Assembly (NCBI GenBank): GCA_910585375.1 | Contig: CAJUCZ010000004.1 | Coordinates: 1 to 64,000, forward strand | Reading direction: 5' to 3' | DNA from: an uncultured Alphaproteobacteria bacterium | GTDB lineage: Bacteria; Pseudomonadota; Alphaproteobacteria; RF32; CAG-239 | Length of the DNA: 64,000 bases | Part shown: positions 42,038-50,095 of the stretch, piece by piece | How positions within the stretch are numbered: the stretch's first letter is position 1 | Layout of the letters: the number at the start of each line of letters is the position of its first letter | Made by a program: the position numbers and the translations under genes | Notes under the pieces: model-generated | Seen by the model: the letters and a program-made list of their open reading frames with translations, nothing else | The model's database searches: none | Told to the model about the DNA's origin: nothing

Positions 42038-42102
42038 TTTTTATCATCTACATGCTCTCTCTTTCGTCATCCCCGCGTTCTCTCTTCTTCAAAAAAATCC
42101 GC

Positions 42103-42130
42103 TTGCAAAATCTTTGTAATACATTATGAT
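42103..42130 (+). promoter_or_regulatory. Predicted promoter of RNA cassette C
   Basis: TTGCAA at 42103-42108 and TATGAT at 42125-42130, spaced 16 bp, identical in layout to cassette B. Confidence 0.7.
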
Positions 42131-42137
42131 AACTCTC

Positions 42138-42295
42138 GCAGTCCGGAGACGGACTGTGGTGTCTCAAAACATCTTACAGATTTTCCACCATGAGGTGGAG
42201 TGCCTAAAATAAGCCGCTTTGCGGACGAATCATGGCGACTGTGTCTGTACAGTTTTGAGCTCCACCACCTTAGTTTCTAAGGTGGTTTTGTTTTA
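42138..42295 (+). ncRNA. Structured RNA leader, cassette C
   Basis: Hairpin 1 is CAGTCCG-GAGA-CGGACTG (42139-42156). GGTGT/ACATC follows, with loop strand CTCAAAAC (42163-42170) perfectly complementary to GTTTTGAG (42252-42259). Hairpin 2 is TCCACC-ATGA-GGTGGA (42184-42199), hairpin 3 CCGC/GCGG and hairpin 4 ACTGT/ACAGT. The terminator is CCACCTTAG/CTAAGGTGG (42265-42285) with a T-rich tail. GGTGGAG (42194-42200) can pair with CTCCACC (42260-42266), and AGCTCC (42258-42263) with the Shine-Dalgarno GGAGCT (42306-42311). The downstream gene differs from those of A and B, so the leader is conserved independently of its ORF. Confidence 0.85.
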
Positions 42296-42319
42296 ACAAA
42301 ATTATGGAGCTAAAAAATA

Positions 42320-42592
42320 ATGAAGAATATAAAATATCAATCCAGAGCGACAAATCCGCTGAAAGCGATTCACCGGACGCTGGGTTTCGCCTTTTACTGC
42401 GAAAGGCGAAAAGACGAGATTCCGTTAAAAAAAGTCAGCAAGAAACTAAAAGTCCCAACCGAATATATAGAAGATTTGGAATTAGGACGCGGCAAAATCA
42501 GACCGTGGCTGATAAAAGAACTTCTGGAATATTATAATAGAAAAATATCAGTCTACCTTGACATACCGGAAGATAAGATGAAAAAGAACTAA
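42320..42592 (+). CDS. Small XRE-like helix-turn-helix protein, cassette C
   Basis: A 90-residue protein with a Cro/C1-like helix-turn-helix (LKKVSKKLKVPTEYIEDLE, residues ~36-54) and a Lys-rich C-terminus. It is not closely similar in sequence to the cassette A/B proteins, but has the same size, position and likely fold. An ATG at 42304 in another frame lies nearer GGAG but gives a Ser/Lys-rich shadow ORF. The ATG at 42320 matches the position of the starts in A and B. Confidence 0.7.
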   Translation: MKNIKYQSRATNPLKAIHRTLGFAFYCERRKDEIPLKKVSKKLKVPTEYIEDLELGRGKIRPWLIKELLEYYNRKISVYLDIPEDKMKKN

Positions 42593-42595
42593 AAC

Positions 42596-42623
42596 AAAAG
42601 CGGGCTTAACCTCCCGCTTTTTT
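42596..42623 (+). terminator. Terminator of cassette C
   Basis: A GCGGG / CCCGC stem with A and T runs, in the same position as the terminators of cassettes A and B. Confidence 0.88.
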
Positions 42624-42639
42624 CATTTCAAAGCACCAT

Positions 42640-42750
42640 CTCCCCCACAAACCCCGCCATAGCATCGCGGTCCTCAGAGCAGGGTGTTAACAACCGAAGC
42701 CTCACCCGCCGGGTGCGGCCTCCCGACAGCAGCCGATGTTCGGCAAATTT
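42640..42750. repeat. Dispersed palindromic repeats after cassette C
   Basis: CATAGCATCGCGGTCCTC, GCCTCACCCGCCGGGTGCGG and GCCGATGTTCGGC are present. These are the same units that follow cassette A and occur at 736-811. Confidence 0.65.
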
Positions 42751-44194
42751 AACGTTGTGAAAGTTTTGTCTGCACACTCTTGGATTCGTTTTCTGCAAAC
42801 ATCTTGGAATAAGATTGTTTGATGTCAGCAACAATCCGTTTGAACTTTTGCAAATTCTTTCCGCCGAGATTCTCTCCTGTTGCCGCCTTAATCGTTGTCG
42901 GATTAACGCGCCGGCCTTTGTGAATCACTTCATAATGCAGGTGAGGGCCGGTAGATCTTCCGGTACTGCCGACATACCCGATTAATTGTCCTTGCTTTAC
43001 GCGCACACCGGGTTTGATGCCTTTGGCAAATTTGTTCATATGCCCGTAAGCCGTGGAATATTCGGAATTGTGTCTGATTTTGATGTAGTTGCCGTAGCCG
43101 CCGTTGTATTTTGCAACGGTAACGACACCATCTCCGCCGGCATAAATCAAAGAATTTTTCGGTGCGGCATAGTCAACACCCCAGTGGATGCGTATGTCTT
43201 TGTGAATCGGGTGTCTGCGTTTGCCGAAAGGTGAGGAAATTCTGGCCTGCTGATAAGACATCGGCTTGCGGTGCAGAAACTTCTTCATAGCCTGGCCTTT
43301 TTCATTATAATAGCCGACAGTGCCGTTTGCATCGGTATAACGATAAAGCTCCAGCTTTGTTTTGCGCAATTTAAGGGCGGCATACAAAATATCACCCGAT
43401 TTTACGACTTTTCCGTCCGGAGTGATTTTGTTTTCGAAAACAATTTCAAAACGGTCGCCTTTACGCACTTCTCGGCGAAAGTCCACCGAATAAGCAAAAA
43501 TTTTGATAAAGTCGCTGACGACCTTTGACGGCACGCCCTGAGCCCGAAGCGCGGTAGAAACCGTACCATTAATGACACCGGCGGCACTGTTGACTTCTTC
43601 CACCAGCTCGTCTTTGATTTCCAGAGCCACATATTGTGCTTTGTCATTTTTCTTTAAAATGTAACGCAAACCGATTTTTGGTTCGATTGTAATATTTTCA
43701 ATACTTAAAAGTTCGTGCTTATGAGAATCGATTTTTGTGGTAACGGCAATCTTTTGCCCGACTTTCAAACTTGAGGGGTTGTAAACCTTTTTAAGAATCT
43801 GATAGAGTTTGTGAGATTCGCTGTAACCCAGCCCGAGGTCATTAAGAATAGAGATGAAAGAATCGCCTTTTTGTACAATAATTTCTTTTTCAATGGTTTT
43901 TTCAACAGATTCGCTGATGACTTTCTCAAACAGGCTGCGTATGTTGCCGACGGCATTGTCAGAATAAGCCAGAGAAGTTTCGGGTATTTCTTCCGTGGTT
44001 TCAGCAGCGAGAGTAACTTCTTCGGCAAGATCTCTGCTGAGGTCGTCTCTGGAAACCGAGGCGCTGACATTATTATTGTTTGATAAAGACACCACAAACG
44101 CAAAAATAATGGCAACAGCATAAGCGACAGTCATTATTTTATGGTTTTTCTGGGTGTTAAAATCAAAGTTAAAATACTTTTTTAACGACTTCAT
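42749..44194 (-). CDS. M23 family murein endopeptidase with LysM-like domain
   Basis: A 481-residue envelope peptidase of the MepM type that would cut peptidoglycan cross-links. It has one transmembrane helix (residues ~20-40) and a LysM/OapA-like region (~105-165, VQKGDSFISILNDLGLG). The zinc site lies in the C-terminal M23 domain: HWGVDYA gives His and Asp, and HLHYE gives the last His. The GHM and TGRSTGPHLHYE motifs are intact, so it is probably active. The C-terminal ~40 residues are extra. Confidence 0.92.
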   Translation of the reverse strand: MKSLKKYFNFDFNTQKNHKIMTVAYAVAIIFAFVVSLSNNNNVSASVSRDDLSRDLAEEVTLAAETTEEIPETSLAYSDNAVGNIRSLFEKVISESVEKTIEKEIIVQKGDSFISILNDLGLGYSESHKLYQILKKVYNPSSLKVGQKIAVTTKIDSHKHELLSIENITIEPKIGLRYILKKNDKAQYVALEIKDELVEEVNSAAGVINGTVSTALRAQGVPSKVVSDFIKIFAYSVDFRREVRKGDRFEIVFENKITPDGKVVKSGDILYAALKLRKTKLELYRYTDANGTVGYYNEKGQAMKKFLHRKPMSYQQARISSPFGKRRHPIHKDIRIHWGVDYAAPKNSLIYAGGDGVVTVAKYNGGYGNYIKIRHNSEYSTAYGHMNKFAKGIKPGVRVKQGQLIGYVGSTGRSTGPHLHYEVIHKGRRVNPTTIKAATGENLGGKNLQKFKRIVADIKQSYSKMFAENESKSVQTKLSQR

Positions 44195-44388
44195 CCGATT
44201 AATCTTTTCAGATACAAGTTAAACCAAAACAAAAAAACTATATATTTTTTTGTCGGAAAACACAAACAAAATTATTTTACACCGTGTATAAATAAAATTG
44301 TAAACAATAGAAATGAAAATTTTTTTAACAAAATTAAAAAAAGTGCTTGCATTTAATTTTTTTTCCCTATATAAGAAACTCATCTTAC

Positions 44389-44465
44389 GGGGGCGTAGTT
44401 CAGCTGGTTAGAATACATGCCTGTCACGCATGGGGTCGCGAGTTCGAGCCTCGTCGCTCCCGCCA
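44389..44465 (+). tRNA. tRNA-Asp (anticodon GTC)
   Basis: A full cloverleaf: acceptor GGGGGCG/CGCTCCC, D arm with AGCTGGTTAGA, anticodon loop CTGTCAC with anticodon GTC, and T arm GAGTTCGAGCCTC. CCA is encoded at 44463-44465. Confidence 0.96.
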
Positions 44466-44476
44466 TTATAAAAAAA

Positions 44477-44546
44477 AGCTGCCTTTATGGCGGCTTTTTT
44501 TATAATATCAGGGTAGCAGAGGCTCGAACTCGGAAGAGCCCGCTAA
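44477..44546. repeat. 70-bp direct repeat downstream of tRNA-Asp (copy 1)
   Basis: It contains a GCTGCC/GGCGGC hairpin with a T-run, then a segment GAGGCTCGAACTCG (44519-44532). That segment is an exact inverted copy of the tRNA-Asp T arm (44439-44452). The second copy at 44814-44883 differs by a single base. Confidence 0.85.
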
Positions 44547-44813
44547 GGAAATTTTACCGAGCTCCGGTAAAATTTCTCTGCAAGAGCAATGACATCTTAG
44601 TGAAAGAGGGCGTGTGAGCAACCGAATTGAACTTAGATGCCATTGGACGAAGCTGCGAAGCAGCGTGCCTCGTTGCTCCCAAAAAACATCCTGATTAAAG
44701 CTTGTGAGCGAGAGGGCAAAGCGAAACAAGCGTTACATAGCGGTGCCCGCAGCGAGTTAGCGTTGCGAATGAAGGTAATGCTTACAAGCCGGAAAAGCCT
44801 CATCACAAATTTG
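44547..44813. other. Non-coding segment between the 70-bp repeats
   Basis: It opens with a long palindrome GAAATTTTACCG-AGCT-CCGGTAAAATTTC. Further on are fragments such as AGCAACCGAATTGAACTTAGATGCC, similar to sequence near 38195. No ORF is supported. Confidence 0.5.
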
Positions 44814-44883
44814 AGCTGCCTTTATGGCGGCTTTTTTTATAATGTCAGGGTAGCAGAGGCTCGAACTCGGAAGAGCCCGCTAA
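44814..44883. repeat. 70-bp direct repeat downstream of tRNA-Asp (copy 2)
   Basis: Identical to 44477-44546 except for one A/G change. It lies ~70 bp before the DUF5131 gene and carries the same terminator-like hairpin and inverted tRNA T-arm segment. Confidence 0.85.
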
Positions 44884-44954
44884 AAGTCGTCATAATTTCT
44901 TGAACATCCGTTGTGAATATCATATAATTTGATTTAAGAATAAGGAAAAAATCA

Positions 44955-45836
44955 ATGCATGACATCTGGAATCCGTGGCACGGTTGTGTTAAAAAAAGCG
45001 AGGGCTGCCAAAATTGTTATATGTACTTTCTGGATAAACAGCGCAATCAGGACGGCCGCCGGATTTATAAAGTAAAAAACAATTTTGATTATCCGCTGCA
45101 AAAAGATAAAAACGGCCGCTATAAAATCAAAAGCGGTGAGCAGATTCGCGTCTGCATGACATCGGATTTCTTTTTGGAAGAAGCTGATGAGTGGCGTTCG
45201 GAAGCATGGAAAATCATGAAAAAAAGGCCGGATGTCGTCTTTTTTCTGCTGACAAAACGACCGGAACGGGTGGCAGAATGCCTGCCGCCGGATTGGCATG
45301 ACGGCTGGGAAAATATTTTCTTTAACGTGACTTGCGAGAATCAGAAACGTGCCGATGAACGGATTCCGCTGCTGTTTAAACTGCCGTTCAAGCATAAAGG
45401 CATTATGGTTGCGCCGTTTGTCGGGCCGGTCAGTATTAAAAGTTACCTTCCTGCCGGACAAATAGAGCAGGTGATAGCAGGCGGCGAGAACTATGACGGC
45501 TCCCGCCCTCTGGCGTATGACTGGGTTAAAAGTCTTTATGATGAATGTGTCGGGGCAGATGTAACCTTTTGCTTTATTGAAACCGGAACTAATTTTATGA
45601 AGGACGGCAAAACATATCATATGCCGGACAAAAGGCTGCAAAGCCGTATGGCATACAAATCCGGCCTGCAATATCAAGGAAAAGCACAGAAATTTCTGCT
45701 CGACAATATAGGACAGGGCTCATTGTTCGGAGAAGAAGTCTGGCAAAAGTCTTTCTGTTCTCGTTGTCAAACCTGCGGCAGCCGGCTGATTTGTAACGGC
45801 TGTTCCGATTGCGGCCAATGCAAAAAACGAAATTGA
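44955..45836 (+). CDS. DUF5131 (phage Gp37/Gp68-like) protein
   Basis: A 293-residue protein. The N-terminal IWNPWHGCVKKSEGCQNCYM matches the cysteine cluster of DUF5131, formerly phage Gp37/Gp68, a family with radical-SAM-like features. LLTKRPERVAECLP and IAGGENYDG are other family motifs. The C-terminus adds a cysteine-rich zinc-ribbon-like tail (CSRCQTCGSRLICNGC). The family is widespread in phages and genomic islands, and its location after the tRNA-Asp repeats is consistent with mobile DNA. The reaction is unknown. Confidence 0.85.
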   Translation: MHDIWNPWHGCVKKSEGCQNCYMYFLDKQRNQDGRRIYKVKNNFDYPLQKDKNGRYKIKSGEQIRVCMTSDFFLEEADEWRSEAWKIMKKRPDVVFFLLTKRPERVAECLPPDWHDGWENIFFNVTCENQKRADERIPLLFKLPFKHKGIMVAPFVGPVSIKSYLPAGQIEQVIAGGENYDGSRPLAYDWVKSLYDECVGADVTFCFIETGTNFMKDGKTYHMPDKRLQSRMAYKSGLQYQGKAQKFLLDNIGQGSLFGEEVWQKSFCSRCQTCGSRLICNGCSDCGQCKKRN

Positions 45837-45855
45837 CATTTGAAAAAATAATCAT

Positions 45856-45896
45856 AAGATAACAAAACAATATACTTATTTTGTTATCTTATTATT
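45856..45896. terminator. Terminator after the DUF5131 gene
   Basis: A 12-bp stem AAGATAACAAAA / TTTTGTTATCTT with an 11-base loop and an AT-rich tail. Confidence 0.75.
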
Positions 45897-45905
45897 CTTC
45901 AATCT

Positions 45906-46361
45906 ATGATAAATTATAATTATGTGAAAACTTTCAGCCGGAATGATATCCCTCTGTATATGAACCTGTTTAAAATACTGGCTCATTTGAAGCGGAGTTA
46001 CCCTGATTTTGCCCGCTGGTATTTTACCGGATTTATTCCGGGGCTGGTTAACAGGCAAAGACAGATAATTTATGCAAAAAATGCCAAGGAACAGATTATA
46101 GCTGTCTCTTTGTTAAAGAAAACGCCGCAGGAAGATAAAATATGTTGCTTATGGATAAAAAAGGAATATCGCCGTCGGGGCATAGCCTCGCAATTAATGT
46201 ATAAAAGCCTGAAAGCTCTGGACAATCCCAAGCCGAAAGTAACGGTTTCCGAAGAAAATTATCCTGAATTTGAAGCTTTATTCAAAAAGTACGGTTTTAT
46301 TTTAACTTGTATCCGCGATGATGAATACATAGCCGGAAAAAGGGAGTTCCATTTTAACTAA
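45906..46361 (+). CDS. GNAT family N-acetyltransferase
   Basis: A 151-residue acetyl-CoA-dependent transferase. The pyrophosphate-binding motif A appears as LWIKKEYRRRGIASQLMYKS (R-R-x-G-I-A), with SEENYPEFEALFKKYGF as the C-terminal motif. The acceptor is unknown. No strong ribosome-binding site is seen before the ATG at 45906. It is followed by a terminator. Confidence 0.82.
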   Translation: MINYNYVKTFSRNDIPLYMNLFKILAHLKRSYPDFARWYFTGFIPGLVNRQRQIIYAKNAKEQIIAVSLLKKTPQEDKICCLWIKKEYRRRGIASQLMYKSLKALDNPKPKVTVSEENYPEFEALFKKYGFILTCIRDDEYIAGKREFHFN

Positions 46362-46396
46362 AGGTACTTGCGGTAAAACAGCAGGTGCCTTTTTTA
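46362..46396 (+). terminator. Rho-independent terminator
   Basis: A stem AAGGTACTTGC / GCAGGTGCCTT (with G-T pairs) followed by TTTTTT directly after the acetyltransferase stop. Confidence 0.85.
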
Positions 46397-46461
46397 TACT
46401 TTATTCTTGTTTTTGCAAATTTTTGCCGCTAAACTTCAAAACAACCCGAAGGAGATGTGAA

Positions 46462-46878
46462 ATGAGTGAAAATCAGACAGAAAAAAGCCGTTGGAAAAAA
46501 TTTGCCCTCTTTTGCCTGCGCAATGTCGTAAATGTCGCATTTTTTCTTTTTGCGGCTTATTATGCCTTGCTGGCATATGTTTTTCAGGTTTCCCCAACAA
46601 CAAATAAAATGATGCTGGTCGGTGTCTGCTGCCTGTGGTTGATATGGATATTTGCCAAAGCGGTCATCAAAATCGTGCTGGCATTGCTGCTGGTCGTGTT
46701 TGTAATCGCCGGTTGGTATCATGTCAGTCATTATGACGAAATTCAGTGTAAAAACAATGACGGGGTTTGGAATGCCGAAACACAAAGCTGTGAAGAAAAA
46801 CTCGGTTTGTGGCAGCGGGTACAAAAGCTGTGGCAGTCCCGAACGGAAGTCAAAATCGAAAAGAACAGGGAAAAATAA
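46462..46878 (+). CDS. Small inner-membrane protein, 138 aa
   Basis: Two or three hydrophobic segments (residues ~15-37, ~45-62 and ~62-82) are followed by a soluble tail with two cysteines (IQCKNNDGVWNAETQSCEE) that may form a disulfide. The start at 46462 follows GAAGGAGATGTGA; an upstream extension has no ribosome-binding site. I do not recognise the family. Confidence 0.68.
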   Translation: MSENQTEKSRWKKFALFCLRNVVNVAFFLFAAYYALLAYVFQVSPTTNKMMLVGVCCLWLIWIFAKAVIKIVLALLLVVFVIAGWYHVSHYDEIQCKNNDGVWNAETQSCEEKLGLWQRVQKLWQSRTEVKIEKNREK

Positions 46879-46976
46879 GTGCTTATTGTTAATTACATGG
46901 CTAAACCCTTTACTTTTCTTTATAAGCTAATAAGGTGATTAATATTTACAAAATTTAAGGACGATAAGAACTGCTG

Positions 46977-48560
46977 ATGAAAAAATATTATTTTAAAATA
47001 AGTTCGACAGGTTTTATCTTGCTTTCGGCTCTGGTTTCCGTTACTTTCAACTATACTTTTTTGGGCAAAATATATGCCGCTGCCGGAGTACTTTTTTGTC
47101 TGTTGACCGGAATCATCTTGTTTTGTATATTTTGCGGTGCTTATTCCTTGTTGTTTATAAAAAAAGCCGAAAAATGGCTGGCGGCATTTTTTATCATCGG
47201 CAACGGTGCCGCTTTATATTTTATGCAAACCTATAATGTTGCTGTCGATAAAGTGATGATGCTCAATGTGTTTCAGACAGATGCTGCGGAGGTCAGCGGA
47301 CTGCTGAGCACGGAGATGATTCTTTTTGCCGTATCCTTTTGTGGGTTGCCGTTGTTTTTACTATACAAAACCCGAATAGAATATTCGGACTTTAAGCGTG
47401 AAGTAAAAATCAGGCTGACTGTAATTGCTGCTTCCTTTATCTTGTCAGGGCTGATTATTTTGCCTTTTTCCGCCCGTCTTGATACTTTTGTACAAGAGCA
47501 TAAAAGGCTTCTTTATACGTTAATGCCGAGTAATTATATCGATTCGACCATGTCAGCGCTTAAAATCATACATAAACATCATGACTTCAAACCATTGGAT
47601 AAAAAAGCGGAATTAAACAATTACTGGAAAGATAACGGCCGTAAAAACCTGTTTATAGTGATTGTCGGGGAGAGTGCCCGTGCCGCAAATTTTTCGTTGA
47701 ATGGCTATGAGCGCGATACCAATAAGGCTCTGAGGCCGTTTGCCGATGAGATGATGATCTTCAAAAAAGCCAAAGCCTGCGGCACGTCAACGGCCATCTC
47801 CGTACCTTGCCTGTTTTCGCCTTATGAAAGAATAAACTTTGTTGCCGGTTCATCTTCCTATACCGAAAATGTTTTGGATGTGCTGGCTTATAACGGTTAT
47901 CAACTTTTATGGCGGGAAAATAATTCCAGTTGTAAAGGCAACTGCAACCGTATTCCCACGGAGGTCTTCTGTCAAAACGGCAAGTGTTATGATGAGCTGA
48001 TGAACGCCGGTATTGCCGAAAAGGCGCGGACAATGGGGGACAAAGCCGTGATTGTCCTGCACCAGCACGGCAGCCATGGTCCGGATTATTTCCTGCGCTA
48101 TCCGGAAGAATATGAAATTTATAAACCGGTCTGCAAAGACGAGGTTCTGAAAAACTGCACGCTCGGGCAGATTCGCAACACCTATGACAACAGCATTGTA
48201 TATACCAGCCATGTGGTGGCCGATTTGCTGAAAAAACTGCAACCTCTGGAAGATGAATATAACCTTGCCGTTATATATACGTCGGATCACGGCGAATCTT
48301 TGGGAGAAGACGATATGTATCTTCATTCGGCCGTGTATGATTATGCGCCTGATTATCAGACCGAAGTGCCTTTTTGGGTATGGATGCCGGATTCAGCTGT
48401 CAAAAACATGAACTACAGCCGTTCCTGTCTGCGCCGTCAAAGTCAAAAGCAAATATCGCATGATAATATGTTTCATTCCCTGCTGGGGTTGGCCGGCGTG
48501 GAAATTGAACATTACCGTCCGGAGCTGGATATTTTTGCGCCTTGCCGGCAATCAAGATGA
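46977..48560 (+). CDS. Phosphoethanolamine transferase, EptA family
   Basis: A 527-residue inner-membrane enzyme. EptA-type proteins add phosphoethanolamine to lipid A or core sugars, which lowers binding of cationic peptides. Five transmembrane helices lie in residues ~1-175. A periplasmic sulfatase-like domain follows with GESARAANFSLNGY, where a Thr/Ser nucleophile is expected in CGTSTAISVPC (T ~ residue 264). YTSDHGESLGE supplies metal ligands. Disulfide cysteines (NSSCKGNC and others) fit the family. Target lipid and regulator are not visible. Confidence 0.9.
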   Translation: MKKYYFKISSTGFILLSALVSVTFNYTFLGKIYAAAGVLFCLLTGIILFCIFCGAYSLLFIKKAEKWLAAFFIIGNGAALYFMQTYNVAVDKVMMLNVFQTDAAEVSGLLSTEMILFAVSFCGLPLFLLYKTRIEYSDFKREVKIRLTVIAASFILSGLIILPFSARLDTFVQEHKRLLYTLMPSNYIDSTMSALKIIHKHHDFKPLDKKAELNNYWKDNGRKNLFIVIVGESARAANFSLNGYERDTNKALRPFADEMMIFKKAKACGTSTAISVPCLFSPYERINFVAGSSSYTENVLDVLAYNGYQLLWRENNSSCKGNCNRIPTEVFCQNGKCYDELMNAGIAEKARTMGDKAVIVLHQHGSHGPDYFLRYPEEYEIYKPVCKDEVLKNCTLGQIRNTYDNSIVYTSHVVADLLKKLQPLEDEYNLAVIYTSDHGESLGEDDMYLHSAVYDYAPDYQTEVPFWVWMPDSAVKNMNYSRSCLRRQSQKQISHDNMFHSLLGLAGVEIEHYRPELDIFAPCRQSR

Positions 48561-48627
48561 TAATGCTGGATTTTTACGGAAGAAGCATTTATATTAAAAC
48601 AAAATATTTTGGGAAAGGGGAGATGCG

Positions 48628-49017
48628 ATGCCTAAAAATGCCAGTCAGTTCGCGCTGATTGAAAAAATAAAATCTTTTGTAAAAAGTACCGGACGTTTTC
48701 TCGGAGCGGATGACAAGTCCAAAATTACCGAGAATATGGCGCGCAAAATTCAGCAGACGGCCTATGAAAAAAGCCTGACTGAGATAAAAGACGTTTATAC
48801 GCCGCCGTATCTCGCCTTGGCCAAACAACTTGAAGTCGATAATTATCAGATTTTTTGTGCCGCTGTTTTTAACATGACCGAGATTGCCAAAAACAGCAGC
48901 AAACACCGCCGCGAAATTATTGAAATATTTGAAAAAGTTCAGAAGGAAGACAACCGGTCGCCGGAAATGGCGGAATATCTTGACGGGGCGTTAAAAGAAC
49001 TGAAAAAATTAAAATAA
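48628..49017 (+). CDS. Hypothetical helical protein, 129 aa
   Basis: A Lys/Glu-rich soluble protein without signal peptide. Its opening, NASQFALIEKIKSFVKSTG, is amphipathic, and helices predominate. GGAAAGGGGAG is a strong ribosome-binding site and a terminator follows. I do not recognise the family. Confidence 0.65.
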   Translation: MPKNASQFALIEKIKSFVKSTGRFLGADDKSKITENMARKIQQTAYEKSLTEIKDVYTPPYLALAKQLEVDNYQIFCAAVFNMTEIAKNSSKHRREIIEIFEKVQKEDNRSPEMAEYLDGALKELKKLK

Positions 49018-49034
49018 TCCGCTCTTCTTAAATA

Positions 49035-49071
49035 AAAAATCCGATTCCTTTTCAGAAACCGGATTTTTTTT
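49035..49071. terminator. Bidirectional rho-independent terminator
   Basis: A stem AAAATCCG / CGGATTTT with a 16-base loop lies between convergent genes, with T and A runs. Confidence 0.85.
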
Positions 49072-49089
49072 GCAAAACTACTGTGCAGG

Positions 49090-49917
49090 TTATTTCAACT
49101 CGGCGGCTTTCATGGGCTTGCCGTTCAAATCATATCTTTCGATTTTGGTGTTTTTGTTAATCTGCTCAAAAGTCTCTGCAATGGCGTTTTGTGTCAGACG
49201 CGCCTTAATCTGCGGTTCGACTTTGTTCAGCGGCAGCGGCTTGGTATCGCGAATGTCTTCAACCTTGATGATGTGATAACCAAACTGGGTCTTAACCGGT
49301 TTCTGCGAATATGTGCCTTTTTTCATTGCATTGGCGGCATCCCAGAATTCGGGGACCATCACGCCTTTGTTAAAATAACCAAGCTCAGCTTGTTTGTCTA
49401 AAGAATATTTGTCTGCCAAAGTATTAAACTTTTCGCCTTTTTTCAATTTGGCAATAATCTCTTGAGCCGTAGCTTCGTCTTTTACCAGAATGTGAGAAGC
49501 TTTGATTTCTTTTTCGGGTTGGAAGTTTGCCTTATATCCCTTGTAAAATTCTTCAATGGCTTTTGGGGTAACTTTTTTCTCTACCTTCTTTTCCAGATAA
49601 ATCTTGCGGGCCAGTTCTTCCTGAGCAAGTTTCAGTTGTTGTTTATATTCGGCAGAGGAGGTTACGTTGTCTTCTTGGGCAGCCTGATAAAGTACGGCGC
49701 CGTTAACATAAACTTCGACCGCTTTCGGATAAAACTCGTCAAACGGAACTTTTTTCTTCAAATCGGGATTGGCGTTATAAGCTTCTCTGATTTCGGCAAC
49801 GGTAATTTTCTGTCCGTTAACCACGGCGGCAACGCCGTTTTTTCCCTCGGCCGCGGCATTGAGCGGATTCAGAAGCATAACGGAAACGGCAGCCAGAGCC
49901 AGATATTTCTTTTGCAT
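49090..49917 (-). CDS. Periplasmic parvulin-type peptidyl-prolyl isomerase
   Basis: A 275-residue secreted foldase. The signal peptide is cleaved near AAA-EGK (residue ~23). A SurA-like N-terminal helical domain is followed by one parvulin domain (residues ~138-232) with KASHILVKDEATAQEIIAKL and FGYHIIKVED. It is like the PrsA/PpiC/Cj0596 group. It likely helps fold outer-membrane or secreted proteins. It stands alone, divergent from secA. Confidence 0.9.
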   Translation of the reverse strand: MQKKYLALAAVSVMLLNPLNAAAEGKNGVAAVVNGQKITVAEIREAYNANPDLKKKVPFDEFYPKAVEVYVNGAVLYQAAQEDNVTSSAEYKQQLKLAQEELARKIYLEKKVEKKVTPKAIEEFYKGYKANFQPEKEIKASHILVKDEATAQEIIAKLKKGEKFNTLADKYSLDKQAELGYFNKGVMVPEFWDAANAMKKGTYSQKPVKTQFGYHIIKVEDIRDTKPLPLNKVEPQIKARLTQNAIAETFEQINKNTKIERYDLNGKPMKAAELK

Positions 49918-50095
49918 ATTATAAATTCCTCCAAATAGAATATTAGAACTAAATCAAATATAATACAACCGGAGCTATTTCCAAGCATTTTTTTCATGAA
50001 CGTTCATAACTTTTCAAAGACAAGTTGACAATCCGGCCAATAAACACTATTTCTAAACTAAAGTTATGTTTCAAAAGAATAAGGTATAAAAAATA

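Noticed and set aside
42304..42537. ORF starting at 42304, nearer to the GGAGCT of cassette C
   Set aside because: Its product is Ser/Lys/Arg-rich without a fold, while the frame at 42320 gives a helix-turn-helix and matches the position of the ORFs in cassettes A and B.
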